Source: Heliomicrobium modesticaldum Ice1 (lineage in GTDB: Bacteria > Bacillota > Desulfitobacteriia > Heliobacteriales > Heliobacteriaceae). Taken from it: a DNA stretch of 64,000 bases. The position numbers and the translations under genes were made by a program. The notes below the pieces were generated by a model. It saw only the letters and a list, made by a program, of their open reading frames with translations, did not search any database and had not been told where the DNA came from. Location of the stretch: NCBI RefSeq assembly GCF_000019165.1, contig NC_010337.2:2471501-2535500 (forward strand). The letters run 5' to 3'. The stretch's first letter is position 1. Every line of letters starts with the position of its first letter. Of this stretch, positions 7,999-16,688 are shown in pieces.

Positions 7999-8280
7999 AC
8001 ATCTTGAATAATCGATCCAATAGTGATGATGGGGAAGAGTAACCGTCTCATCCGCACAGACAGCGAACCGGGGTAGGTGGGAGCCGGACTGGCGGAAACG
8101 GTGAAAGCCACCCTTAAACTGCAACCTGAGCCGCTGAGCATAATATGCTGGTGGGGTAAGGGATGCCGGCATTCCTCCGTTATCGGGAAATTGAGTGGAC
8201 CGGCGCATTATCGCCGGTAACCAGGGTGGTACCGCGAAGCCAGGCCTTCGTCCCTTTTTGTGGACGAGGGCCTTTTTTGT
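7999..8280 (+). promoter_or_regulatory. T-box leader (tRNA-sensing riboswitch), likely alanine-specific, upstream of alaR-alaT
   Basis: The leader contains a Stem I region with the AGTA motif (8038-8041), an AG-bulge/GGTG distal loop (about 8061-8085), the canonical T-box AACCAGGGTGGTACCGCGA (8219-8237) and then a strong terminator (8243-8278, stem GGCCTTCGTCC/GGACGAGGGCC plus T6). The most likely specifier triplet is GCC at 8107-8109, in the usual setting GAAA-GCC-ACCC, which reads Ala. The UGGU in the T-box side bulge matches a tRNA with A73. Uncharged tRNA-Ala would thus allow readthrough into alaR-alaT. T-box identity is certain; the specifier assignment is from pattern only. Confidence 0.92.
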
Positions 8281-8306
8281 CGAGTAAAAAAAAGGAGTGA
8301 CGTACC

Positions 8307-8801
8307 ATGGAAGCTGGGGCCAAAAAACAAATCCTTGACATCCTCCAAGAAGACTGCCGGAGGAGTCCCGAACAGATCGCCCTGATGCTGGGCCTGGAAG
8401 CAGAGGCCGTAAAAGCTGCCATCGCCGAGATGGAAGATGAACGCCTCATTCTCAAATACCCGGCTCTGATCAACCCGGAAAAACTGGGTGATGACACGGT
8501 CACCGCCATGATCGACGTAAAGGTTGTTCCCCAACGGGATCTGGGCTTTGACCAGGTGGCCGAGCGCATTTACCGCTACCCGGAAGTGCGTTCCGTCTTC
8601 CTCATGTCCGGCGGTTATGACCTCTCTGTCGTGATTGAAGGGCGGACAATGAAGGAAGTGGCCCTTTTCGTGGCCCAGAAACTAGCCGTCTTGGAGCATG
8701 TCCAGTCAACGGCGACCCATTTTGTCCTCAAACGGTACAAGAAAGACGGCGTCATCTATGATGAAGAAATAGAAGACAATAGATTGCAGGTGAGTCCATG
8801 A
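8307..8801 (+). CDS. alaR: Lrp/AsnC-family transcriptional regulator (AlaR-like)
   Basis: The 164-aa protein has an N-terminal winged helix-turn-helix (about residues 5-60, including RRSPEQIALMLGLEAEAV) and a C-terminal RAM/AsnC ligand-binding domain (about 70-150) that in the family binds amino acids. ATG 8307 has AAAAGGAG upstream. Its stop overlaps the start of the aminotransferase gene, so the two are coupled. The same order occurs in B. subtilis alaR-alaT (yugG-yugH), and the alanine-type T-box in front supports that assignment. It likely senses alanine and regulates this operon. Confidence 0.85.
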   Translation: MEAGAKKQILDILQEDCRRSPEQIALMLGLEAEAVKAAIAEMEDERLILKYPALINPEKLGDDTVTAMIDVKVVPQRDLGFDQVAERIYRYPEVRSVFLMSGGYDLSVVIEGRTMKEVALFVAQKLAVLEHVQSTATHFVLKRYKKDGVIYDEEIEDNRLQVSP

Positions 8802-9985
8802 TGAAGCCCTTCAACGACTACATCAACCCGGTAATCCTTAACCTTCCGCCCTCGGGGATCCGCCGATTCTTCGATCTGGTGGCCAATACGAAGGGCGTCA
8901 TCTCCCTTGGTGTGGGCGAACCGGACTTCGTCACCCCCTGGCATGTGCGCGAATCCTGTTTTTACGCCCTTGAACGAGGTTACACCATGTACACATCCAA
9001 CTTCGGTACGCCGGAGTTGCGGAAAGAAATCACCCGCTTCATCCAGCGTTCCTATGGGGTCGATTATGACCCCCTCTCGGAGGTTCTGGTCACCGTCGGC
9101 GCCTCTGAGGCTGTCGATCTGGCCATGCGGATGCTGCTCTGCCCCGGCGATGAGGTGCTTGTTCCCGAGCCGAGCTACGTCTCCTACTCACCAACTGTCA
9201 CCATGGCCGGCGGCGTAGCCGTCGCCGTCCCTACCTATGTGAAAGATGACTTCCAATTGACTGTTGAGGCCCTGGAGAAAAAGGTGTCGCCTCGCACCAA
9301 GATGCTTGTCCTCTGTTATCCGAATAATCCGACAGGCGCGATCATGACCCGGCCAGAACTGGAGGCCATCGCCCGCTTCGCAGAAGAGAGAGACCTGATC
9401 GTCCTGGCTGACGAGATCTATGCCGAACTGACTTATGAGGAACAGCACGTCTGTTTTGCCGGACTGCCCGGGATGCGCGATCGCACCGTGCTGATCAACG
9501 GCCTGTCCAAATCACACGCCATGACGGGTTGGCGTATCGGATATGTTTGTGGGAACAAGGATTTTATCGCCCAAATGACGAAAATACACCAATACACGAT
9601 CCTCTGCGCGCCGATCATGGGGCAAATGGCTGCTCTCGAAGCGCTGCGCAACGGGGATCTGGAAAAGTCGCGCATGGTCAATCAATACGACCAGCGCCGC
9701 CGTTTCGTCGTTGCGAGATTCAACCAGATGGGGTTGACCTGTTTTAACCCGCGGGGCGCCTTCTACGCCTTCCCCAGCATCACCGCCACCGGACTGTCCA
9801 GCGACGATTTCTGCGAACAACTGCTGGCAGAGGAGAAGGTGGCTGTCGTGCCTGGCACCGCTTTCGGCGCCAGCGGAGAAGGATTTATCCGCGTCTCCTA
9901 CGCCTCATCGATGGCCAATCTCACGACCGCCTTGGACCGCATCGAGGCTTTTGTCCAGCGCTGCAAGAAACGGCAGGCGTCCTGA
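8798..9985 (+). CDS. alaT: PLP-dependent class I aminotransferase, probably alanine transaminase
   Basis: 395 aa, fold-type I aminotransferase. Family landmarks are LGVGEPDF near the N-terminus, YPNNPTGA in the cofactor region, the Schiff-base Lys238 in NGLSKSHAMTGWR, and a C-terminal Arg in EGFIRVSYA for the substrate carboxylate. It belongs to the YugH/PatA-like group. Overlap with alaR and control by an alanine-type T-box point to synthesis of alanine from pyruvate and glutamate, although aspartate or aromatic activity cannot be excluded from sequence. Two adjacent ATG codons (8798, 8801) are possible starts. Confidence 0.88.
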   Translation: MMKPFNDYINPVILNLPPSGIRRFFDLVANTKGVISLGVGEPDFVTPWHVRESCFYALERGYTMYTSNFGTPELRKEITRFIQRSYGVDYDPLSEVLVTVGASEAVDLAMRMLLCPGDEVLVPEPSYVSYSPTVTMAGGVAVAVPTYVKDDFQLTVEALEKKVSPRTKMLVLCYPNNPTGAIMTRPELEAIARFAEERDLIVLADEIYAELTYEEQHVCFAGLPGMRDRTVLINGLSKSHAMTGWRIGYVCGNKDFIAQMTKIHQYTILCAPIMGQMAALEALRNGDLEKSRMVNQYDQRRRFVVARFNQMGLTCFNPRGAFYAFPSITATGLSSDDFCEQLLAEEKVAVVPGTAFGASGEGFIRVSYASSMANLTTALDRIEAFVQRCKKRQAS

Positions 9986-9999
9986 AAGGAAGATGCCTG

Positions 10000-11658
10000 A
10001 TGAAACTCCGCTTTCTGGGAGCCGCCCAGACGGTCACCGGTTCTTGCTACCTCATCGACACCGGGAAGACCAAACTCCTCGTCGATTGCGGACTCTACCA
10101 GGGCCCCAAGGAGATCAAAGAGCGGAACTACGGCGAATTTCCCTTCAACCCGGCTGCGATCGACTTCGTCTGCCTGACCCACGCCCATACAGACCACTCC
10201 GGCTTACTGCCCAAACTGGCCCGCCTGGGTTTTAAGGGCCAGATCCTGGCCACTGCGCCGACCATCGACCTCTGCAACATCATGCTGCCCGATTCAGGCC
10301 ACATCCAGGAGATGGAAGTGGAGCGGAAAAACCGCAAAGCCTCCCGTTCGGGAAAACCACTGTTGCAGCCCATCTATACGGTCCGCGATGCTGCTGAAAC
10401 GATGAAATATTTCCGACCTGCGGGCTACCGCGAAACCATCCAGTTGACGCCGGAAATCCGGGTGCGTTTTCAAGATTCCGGGCACATCCTCGGTTCGGCT
10501 TCTCTGGAGATCTGGGTGACCGAAGCGGGGAAGGAGGCCAAGATCGTCTTTTCCGGTGACTTGGGCAACACCAACCTGCCCATCGTCAATGAGCCGACGC
10601 CCATCACCGATGCCGACTACATCGTCGTTGAGTCCACCTACGGCGACCGCGACCACGACCGGAGCCGGTCTCGGCTGGATCTGCTCCAGGAGGTCATCCA
10701 GGAGACTTATGACCGGGGCGGCAAGCTACTCATCCCGTCCTTCGCTATCGAACGCACCCAGGACCTGCTCTATGAATTGGCCCAACTGTTCCAAAAAAAG
10801 CTGGTTCCTGACATCGACATCTACATCGACAGCCCCCTAGCCATCGCTGCCACTGAAGTTTTTATGAAAAATATGTACTACTTCGATGACGAGGCTAAGG
10901 GCTTTTTTACCGCCAACAACGGCGTCTTCTCCCTGCCAAACCTGCACTACTCCCGACGAGCCGAGGAATCGATGGCTCTCAACAGTCTGCAGGGACGGGC
11001 GATCATCATCGCCGGTTCGGGGATGGCCGATGCGGGGCGGATCAAGCACCATCTCAAGCACAATCTTTGGCGCAAAGAAACAACGGTTCTCTTTGTCGGC
11101 TTCCAGGCAGAAGGCACTCTGGGACGGCGGTTGCTGGAAGGAGAGAAGCAGGTCCGCATTCACGGTGAGGAGATCACGGTCCGCGCCAACATCCGCAATG
11201 TGCCCGGTTTTTCCGGCCATGCTGACCGGAGCGGCTTGATCAACTGGCTAAAGCATTTTCAGAGGCCGCCGAAAACCCTCTTTATCACCCATGGCGAACC
11301 GGAGGCGATGAACAGTTTTTCCGACCTGATCCGGCAACAGCTGGGCTGGAAGACCCATATCCCTGCCTGGCTAGAGGAAGTGCCTTTGCTGGCGGAGCAA
11401 CCTGCCGAAGTACCGGCAGCAGCGGCGGCAGTGACTTCAACCTCTGTTCTGCCCTCCGTCGGCGATCTGGTGACGCCAGAAGCCGCCGAGCGGGCCTATC
11501 TGCAACTGCGCATGCTGTTGCGTGAACTGGTTGAAGAGGAAATGGACCGCCACGAATATGCCCGCCTGCTGGAACACTTCAAAGAATTGGAAAAGGTCAT
11601 CCTCTCCATGTTGGGACGACCGCTCGGTGGCGCAGGCAGTGGTCGCGCGACCGGGTAA
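10000..11658 (+). CDS. Beta-CASP metallo-beta-lactamase-fold RNase (Ysh1/CPSF73-like)
   Basis: 552 aa. The MBL core shows H61-x-H-x-D-H66 (LTHAHTDHSG), DSGHILGSAS, FSGDLG and VESTYGDRDH. The beta-CASP insert includes GSGMADAGRIKHHL, and the closing FSGHADRSG and FITHGEPEAM motifs complete the zinc site of RNA-cleaving or exonucleolytic enzymes. Family members process or degrade RNA in the cytoplasm. The C-terminal ~95 residues are an added Ala/Pro linker and a charged helix. GAAAGGA precedes the ATG, which lies 14 bases after alaT, so it may share that operon. Confidence 0.92.
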   Translation: MKLRFLGAAQTVTGSCYLIDTGKTKLLVDCGLYQGPKEIKERNYGEFPFNPAAIDFVCLTHAHTDHSGLLPKLARLGFKGQILATAPTIDLCNIMLPDSGHIQEMEVERKNRKASRSGKPLLQPIYTVRDAAETMKYFRPAGYRETIQLTPEIRVRFQDSGHILGSASLEIWVTEAGKEAKIVFSGDLGNTNLPIVNEPTPITDADYIVVESTYGDRDHDRSRSRLDLLQEVIQETYDRGGKLLIPSFAIERTQDLLYELAQLFQKKLVPDIDIYIDSPLAIAATEVFMKNMYYFDDEAKGFFTANNGVFSLPNLHYSRRAEESMALNSLQGRAIIIAGSGMADAGRIKHHLKHNLWRKETTVLFVGFQAEGTLGRRLLEGEKQVRIHGEEITVRANIRNVPGFSGHADRSGLINWLKHFQRPPKTLFITHGEPEAMNSFSDLIRQQLGWKTHIPAWLEEVPLLAEQPAEVPAAAAAVTSTSVLPSVGDLVTPEAAERAYLQLRMLLRELVEEEMDRHEYARLLEHFKELEKVILSMLGRPLGGAGSGRATG

Positions 11659-11718
11659 GCCTAGTGGTATAGGAAAGGAACGCCTTTGGACAAATTATGG
11701 TATGGAGGTGAGCCTTTA

Positions 11719-11901
11719 ATGACCCATATCATCAACGACGATTGTGTCAACTGCGGCGCTTGCGCACCTGAATGCCCGACGAATGCCATCAGCGAAGGCC
11801 CTGACAAGTACATCATTGATGCGGACAAGTGCATCGATTGCGGCGCCTGCGCCGATGTCTGCCCCGTTGGCGCTCCTCGTCCGGAAGGGGACCAAAAATA
11901 A
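11719..11901 (+). CDS. 2[4Fe-4S] ferredoxin
   Basis: 60 aa with two CxxCxxCxxxCP clusters (CVNCGACAPECP and CIDCGACADVCP), the standard clostridial-type two-cluster electron carrier. ATG at 11719 has GGAGGTGAG upstream; a longer TTG start at 11686 lacks an RBS. A strong terminator follows. The partner enzyme is not identifiable from context. Confidence 0.95.
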   Translation: MTHIINDDCVNCGACAPECPTNAISEGPDKYIIDADKCIDCGACADVCPVGAPRPEGDQK

Positions 11902-11912
11902 ACGTTCTCTAC

Positions 11913-11951
11913 AAAAAACCTTTCCTGCCGCTGTGCAGGGAAGGTTTTTTA
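11913..11951 (+). terminator. Rho-independent terminator after ferredoxin
   Basis: Long stem AAAACCTTTCCTGC/GCAGGGAAGGTTTT with flanking A and T runs. Confidence 0.88.
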
Positions 11952-12023
11952 CCCTGTTGCCAAGCCGATCAGGGGAGAGTACAATGGGACTGACAATCAT
12001 TTGCATTCAGGGGGCTGTATCCC

Positions 12024-12251
12024 ATGCGACTCTCGCTCGACCAGGTCAAAAGAGGCCAGCAGGTCGTCATTCGTTCCCTTCCTGACGAGCGGATCCGGGC
12101 ACAGGCCATCCGCTTCGGCATCGCCGAAGGCGCCGCAGTAGTCTGCCAGGAGATCATCCCCGCCGGTCCCATTGTCATCCGCAAAAACAAACAGGAAATA
12201 GCTATCGGGCGCGATCTGGCCCGGCGGATCGATGTAGAACTCGTCAGTTGA
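12024..12251 (+). CDS. FeoA-domain (SH3-like) protein
   Basis: The 75-aa protein has the FeoA-type beta-barrel pattern: RGQQVVIRSLPDE, RAQAIRFGIAEGAAVVC, then PIVIRKNKQEIAIGRDLARRIDV. FeoA proteins support FeoB ferrous iron transport, but there is no feoB next to it. It is followed 12 bases later by selA, so the real partner is unknown. The start ATG has a GGGGGCT RBS. Confidence 0.82.
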   Translation: MRLSLDQVKRGQQVVIRSLPDERIRAQAIRFGIAEGAAVVCQEIIPAGPIVIRKNKQEIAIGRDLARRIDVELVS

Positions 12252-12263
12252 TAGGACTGGGAT

Positions 12264-13820
12264 ATGATGAACCAGGAACCAGGAATTTCTTCCTATTTGC
12301 GTCGTCTCCCCGCCGTCCATCTCGTAGCGGCGCAGGCCGATCTTCGAGAAAAAACGGACGCTTTCGGCCAAGCGAGATTGGTGGCAGCCATTCAGGCTGC
12401 CCTCGATCATCTGCGTCAGCAAATCCGGAGGGTCAGTTCACTCGAAGCGCTCGAACAGATCGATATCACGCCGGAAGGCGTCAGTCGAGCGGCGCTGGCC
12501 TTGCTGGAGGCGCAGGAGCGACCGCATCTCCAGCAAGTGATCAACGCCACCGGCGTGATTCTCCATACGAATCTCGGCCGCGCACCCTTGGCTGACGAGG
12601 CATTGGCCGCTATCCAAAGAACTGCATCAGGCTACTCGAACCTGGAACTTGATCTGGCCTCAGGCAAGCGGGGGGAGCGCTACGACCATGTGCGGGACTT
12701 GCTCTGCCTTTTGACCGGCGCCGAGGCAGCCCTCGTCGTCAACAACAACGCCGCCGCGGTCCTCTTGGTTCTCACGGCCTTAGCCAGAGACCGGGATGTC
12801 ATCCTTTCGCGGGGCGAAATGATCGAGATCGGCGGTTCTTTCCGCATCCCTGACGTGATGGTCCAGAGCGGCGCCCGGCTCGTCGAAGTGGGCACGACAA
12901 ACAAGACCCGGCTCTCCGACTATGCAGCTGCCATTACTGAAAAGACGGCGCTTCTGTTGAAAGTCCACCCCAGCAACTACCGGATCATCGGTTTTACCGA
13001 ATCGACAGCGCGAGAGGACCTCGTCCGTCTTGGGAATGGGCGGGGCATCCCTGTTGTGGAAGATCTGGGCAGCGGGGCCTTGCTGGATGGCGACGGTTCT
13101 GGATGCTTTTTGGGCGAACCGACTGTCTCCCAGGTGGTCCGCTCCGGCATAGATGTCGTCACCTTCAGCGGCGACAAGCTCCTCGGCGGACCTCAAGGGG
13201 GGATCATCGTCGGCAAGCGCTGCTGGATCGACCGGATCGCCCAGCACCCGCTCACACGAGCGTTGCGTGTCGACAAATTAACCCTAGCCGCGCTGGAAGC
13301 GACCCTTCGTCTCTACCTGCGACCAGAAGCGGCCCGAGAACAGATTCCCGCCCTTCGGGCGCTGCTTCGTGATGAAACGGAAATCCGTGAAGAGGCGGAA
13401 AGGCTTGCCGCATCGCTGCGATCGGCCTTGGCAGCCGCCTCCGCACCTGATCCGGCAACAAGCCCCGCAGCGACTTCGGTTCCTACTCCCAGGGCACCCT
13501 CGTTCATTGCGCAGGCAACGGTGCAACCGAATGGGGAGACGATCGCTCGCAAAGAGAGAATGCCAGCAGGAGACAGGCTTGTTCGCGTGGAAAAAAGCTA
13601 TGCCCAGGTAGGCGGAGGCGCCTTGCCTGAGTTGCAGATCCCCAGTTGGGCTGTTGTCGTTACGCCGCGAACCGGCGCCCGACATTTGGCGGAGGACCTG
13701 CGCTGCGGCGAGATCCCCGTCCTCGGGCGGGTGCAATCGGAGGAACTTTGGCTGGATCTGCGAACGGTCACCTCGGCGCAGGCAACCCTGTTGCCTCGTC
13801 TTGTGGCGGCTGTTTTTTAA
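12264..13820 (+). CDS. selA: L-seryl-tRNA(Sec) selenium transferase
   Basis: 518 aa. SelA is a PLP enzyme that converts Ser-tRNA(Sec) to Sec-tRNA(Sec) with selenophosphate. Hallmarks: an N-terminal helical domain (LRRLPAVHLV), INATGVILHTNLGRAPL, NNNAAAVLLVLTAL, and the PLP lysine K305 in FSGDKLLGGPQGGI. Relative to the family there is an extra Ala/Pro/Thr-rich stretch of about 45 residues (roughly 390-436) inside the C-terminal domain, probably a surface loop. It lies directly upstream of selD, whose own mRNA needs Sec insertion. Two adjacent ATG codons are possible starts. Confidence 0.95.
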   Translation: MMNQEPGISSYLRRLPAVHLVAAQADLREKTDAFGQARLVAAIQAALDHLRQQIRRVSSLEALEQIDITPEGVSRAALALLEAQERPHLQQVINATGVILHTNLGRAPLADEALAAIQRTASGYSNLELDLASGKRGERYDHVRDLLCLLTGAEAALVVNNNAAAVLLVLTALARDRDVILSRGEMIEIGGSFRIPDVMVQSGARLVEVGTTNKTRLSDYAAAITEKTALLLKVHPSNYRIIGFTESTAREDLVRLGNGRGIPVVEDLGSGALLDGDGSGCFLGEPTVSQVVRSGIDVVTFSGDKLLGGPQGGIIVGKRCWIDRIAQHPLTRALRVDKLTLAALEATLRLYLRPEAAREQIPALRALLRDETEIREEAERLAASLRSALAAASAPDPATSPAATSVPTPRAPSFIAQATVQPNGETIARKERMPAGDRLVRVEKSYAQVGGGALPELQIPSWAVVVTPRTGARHLAEDLRCGEIPVLGRVQSEELWLDLRTVTSAQATLLPRLVAAVF

Positions 13821-13886
13821 AAAAGGGCGGCTGTTTTTTTATCATCTATGTGTAGCTTTTCGCAAACGCAGGAAGGGGGGAGCGCC

Positions 13887-14942
13887 GTGACCTTAGATCC
13901 GATTCGCCTGACGGCGATGTCCAGTAAAGCTGGGTGAGCGGCCAAAATCGGTCCTGCGGACCTAGCCCAGGTCTTGGGCTACTTACCTCCAAAACCAGAC
14001 GACCCGAACCTGCTCGTCGGCTTGGAATACAGCGATGACGCCGGCGTATACCGGCTCTCGCCCGATTTGGCGCTGGTGCAGACCGTTGACTTTTTTACGC
14101 CAATCGTGGATGATCCCTATCTCTTTGGGCAAATCGCCGCCGCCAACGCCCTCTCCGACGTGTACGCCATGGGCGGACGACCGGTGACGGCTCTCAATCT
14201 TGTCGCCTTTCCCACCAAAACGTTGCCCATGAAAGTCCTCGGTGAGATCCTGCGCGGCGGCGCCGACAAAGTGCGCGAAGCCGGTGCCGTCTTGCTCGGC
14301 GGCCACTCCATCGAGGATAAGGAACCCAAATACGGTCTTTCCGTCACTGGCGTCGTCCATCCCGACCGGGTCTGGACCAATGGCGGCGCCCGGCCCGGTG
14401 ACGGGCTGATCCTGACCAAGCCGCTGGGCATCGGCATCATCTCGACGGCCATCAAAAAAGGCAAAGCCTCCCCGGACGCCGTGGCAGCGGCCACAGAGGC
14501 GATGACTGCCCTCAACAAGACGGCGGCGGAGGTTCTTTCCGACTTTTCCGTCGGCGGATGCACCGACATCACCGGCTTCGGTCTTCTCGGTCACGGCCTA
14601 GAGATGGCCAGAGCGTCTCGATGCAGCCTTCGAATCCATGCCGGCAAGGTTCCCATCATACCCGAGGCCCGCGACTACGCCATCGCCGGATACGTCCCCG
14701 GCGGTTCCAAATGCAACCTTTCCACCGTTTCGCCGCAGCTCCATCTTGCGGCGGATCTGCAACCAGAAACGGGTATCCTGCTGGCGGATGCCATCACCTC
14801 CGGCGGCTTGCTCGTCTCCCTGCCGGAAAAAGAGGTAGAAGCGGCGATCGCGGCGCTTCATAACGCTGGTGTGACCAGCGCCCGCTACATCGGCAGTGTC
14901 TCCGGCGACGCGCCGGGCACGATCTCTGTCCTTTCAGAATAG
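13887..14942 (+). CDS. selD: Selenide, water dikinase, selenocysteine-containing (in-frame TGA)
   Basis: A GTG start at 13887 (RBS GGAAGGGGGG) opens a 351-codon frame in which TGA at 13935-13937 is residue 17, in the context SSKAG-U-AAKIGP. This is exactly the catalytic Cys/Sec position of SelD. Downstream are the Gly-rich ATP-binding and metal motifs (DFFTPIVDDPYLFGQIAAANALSD, GGHSIEDKEPKYGLSVTG, SVGGCTDITGFGLLGHGLEMA). SelD makes selenophosphate from selenide and ATP. Starting at an ordinary ATG or TTG after the TGA would delete the active site, so Sec insertion is the right reading. A candidate SECIS hairpin follows the TGA. Confidence 0.95.
13935..13965 (+). promoter_or_regulatory. UGA(Sec) codon and candidate bacterial SECIS hairpin in selD
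   Basis: TGA (13935-13937) is followed 12 bases later by GGTCC-TGC-GGACC (13950-13962), a short stem-loop at the distance used by bacterial SelB. The fine structure of the apical loop was not modelled. Confidence 0.7.
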
Positions 14943-14958
14943 GAAAGAAGGGTCAGCC

Positions 14959-16602
14959 TTGTCTTTCGAACGAACCGGTTCCATCTTTTCTGGACTCGCA
15001 GGCGCCTATGTCCAAAGGGAGGCCCATGTGGTCTCCCTTTTTCCTTACGCCTTCCCCGATGAAAACGCTCTGGCGCTCCGCGCCCGCCGAATGACCGCAA
15101 CAGACTCCTATCCCCGCTCGGAACTATCGTCTCTCCTGGAAGGGTATCAGCGCCGGCTGGCAGATCTTGCAGGGTTGGAGGGATCCTCCAACCGGGCTGC
15201 CGACCAGGCGCGCCGCCTGGCCGAAGCAAATAGCCTTGCTGTGGTGACCGGTCAGCAAGCGGGTTTGTTTACCGGTCCCCTGTACACGATCTACAAAGCC
15301 GTCACCTGTATCAACCTGGCCAAGCGGTTGGAGGCAAAAACTGGTCAGCCCGTTATCCCAGTCTTCTGGGTCGCCTCGGAGGACCATGATTTTGAGGAGA
15401 TCTCTCACATCAAACTTCTTCAAGGGGAAAAGACCGTCGTCATCACAATGACCAGCCGCCCAGATGAGGACCGCTTTGCCATAGGCCACCGCACCCTGCC
15501 GGAGGACTTGGCGGTAACCCTTGAATCTTTTTTATCTCATTTACCCCAAAGCGAACATAGGCTGCCATGGGAGGAGACCTGGCATCGTTTGCTGACCGGT
15601 CCCACTGGTCCCCATGAGCACTTCGCCGCCCTGTTGCACAAGCTGTTGGGTCCTTACGGCCTCGTCATCCTTGATCCGCTCCTCTCGGGCCTGAAGCAAC
15701 TGCCGAGATGTGCATCCTTCTTCGCCAGTGTTCTTGAAAACGAAGTTTCCCTGCGGGAAGGACTATCCCGGGGCGTCGAACAGATCCGGAGACTGGGATA
15801 TACGCCACAGGTGGAAAAGGGGCCGGAAGAGACAAGCCTTTTTTACTTTCATCAAGGCCGCCGGCTGGCCATCTTGCGTGACGGCAGAGGCTACCGACTC
15901 CGGGGCGCCGAGATTACCTTCAGCCGCGATGAACTGCTCGATCTAGCGCAGCGTCAGCCTGACTTGTTTTCAACCAATGTGGTGACACGCCCGCTTCTCC
16001 AGGATCAACTCCTGCCTACGACGGCTTATGTGGCTGGTCCCGGCGAGATCGCTTACTTTGCCGCTTATCGAGATGTCTATCGTGCCATGGGCATGGAGAT
16101 GCCACCCATTGTTCCCCGGTTGAGCGTCACCATCATCGAAGGCTTTGTCGACAAACTGCTTGAGCGCTATGCCCTTTCCTTCGCCGACGTGCCGGCGGGA
16201 CTCGAAGGGCGGTTGAGGGAAGAATTGGCCGCCCAAGACGAACTGGGCATCGGAGCGCTCTTCGAGGAACTCGAATCGCAGGTGCGGGCGGCCTATCTGC
16301 CGGCAGTCGAACGGATCGCCCGCTGGGATCGGCAGATGGGAAATCTGGCCGAAGAGAACTTAGATCGCGTCATCGCCCAAGCGCGCTTTTTACGCCAGAA
16401 GGTTGAACACCGGCACCGCCAGCGTTGCCAAGACAAGCGAAATCACTTCCGCAAGGTGGAATTACACCTTTGGCCGGGTGCCCCACAGGAGCGGGTGTAC
16501 AACATCTTCCCTTATCTTTTGAAATACGGTTCCTCTCTGATTGAAACGCTCCTGGAAGCGCCCGTCGAGTGGCTCGACTCCCACTGCTTGTTCCGGTGCT
16601 GA
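14959..16602 (+). CDS. bshC: BshC-family (YllA) putative cysteine ligase of bacillithiol synthesis
   Basis: 547 aa from TTG 14959 (GGAAAGAAGGG upstream); an earlier in-frame ATG lies inside selD. Signature segments are VVTGQQAGLFTGPLYTIYKA, PVFWVASEDHDFEEI and the long C-terminal coiled coil. BshC adds Cys to GlcN-malate in the last step of bacillithiol synthesis. The other genes (bshA, bshB) are not in this window, so the pathway is unconfirmed here. Only 16 bases separate it from selD. Confidence 0.9.
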   Translation: MSFERTGSIFSGLAGAYVQREAHVVSLFPYAFPDENALALRARRMTATDSYPRSELSSLLEGYQRRLADLAGLEGSSNRAADQARRLAEANSLAVVTGQQAGLFTGPLYTIYKAVTCINLAKRLEAKTGQPVIPVFWVASEDHDFEEISHIKLLQGEKTVVITMTSRPDEDRFAIGHRTLPEDLAVTLESFLSHLPQSEHRLPWEETWHRLLTGPTGPHEHFAALLHKLLGPYGLVILDPLLSGLKQLPRCASFFASVLENEVSLREGLSRGVEQIRRLGYTPQVEKGPEETSLFYFHQGRRLAILRDGRGYRLRGAEITFSRDELLDLAQRQPDLFSTNVVTRPLLQDQLLPTTAYVAGPGEIAYFAAYRDVYRAMGMEMPPIVPRLSVTIIEGFVDKLLERYALSFADVPAGLEGRLREELAAQDELGIGALFEELESQVRAAYLPAVERIARWDRQMGNLAEENLDRVIAQARFLRQKVEHRHRQRCQDKRNHFRKVELHLWPGAPQERVYNIFPYLLKYGSSLIETLLEAPVEWLDSHCLFRC

Positions 16603-16603
16603 A

Positions 16604-16645
16604 TGAAAAAAGCCGTCCCCGTTGAGCAAAATCTTCTGGGACGGC
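16604..16645 (-). terminator. Terminator of the minus-strand cell-wall hydrolase gene
   Basis: Stem GCCGTCCC/GGGACGGC with an 18-base loop. On the minus strand it is followed by TTTTTT. It also lies just after the convergent bshC gene. Confidence 0.75.
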
Positions 16646-16688
16646 CTTCCTATTGTCTTGTTTGATACCTTTTGACGAGGCAAAAGAG

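Noticed and set aside
13805-13842. Repeat of GGCGGCTGTTTTTT around the end of selA
   Set aside because: Two copies of a short GC/T-rich stretch at the gene end; likely chance or an imperfect terminator, not a mobile or attachment site.
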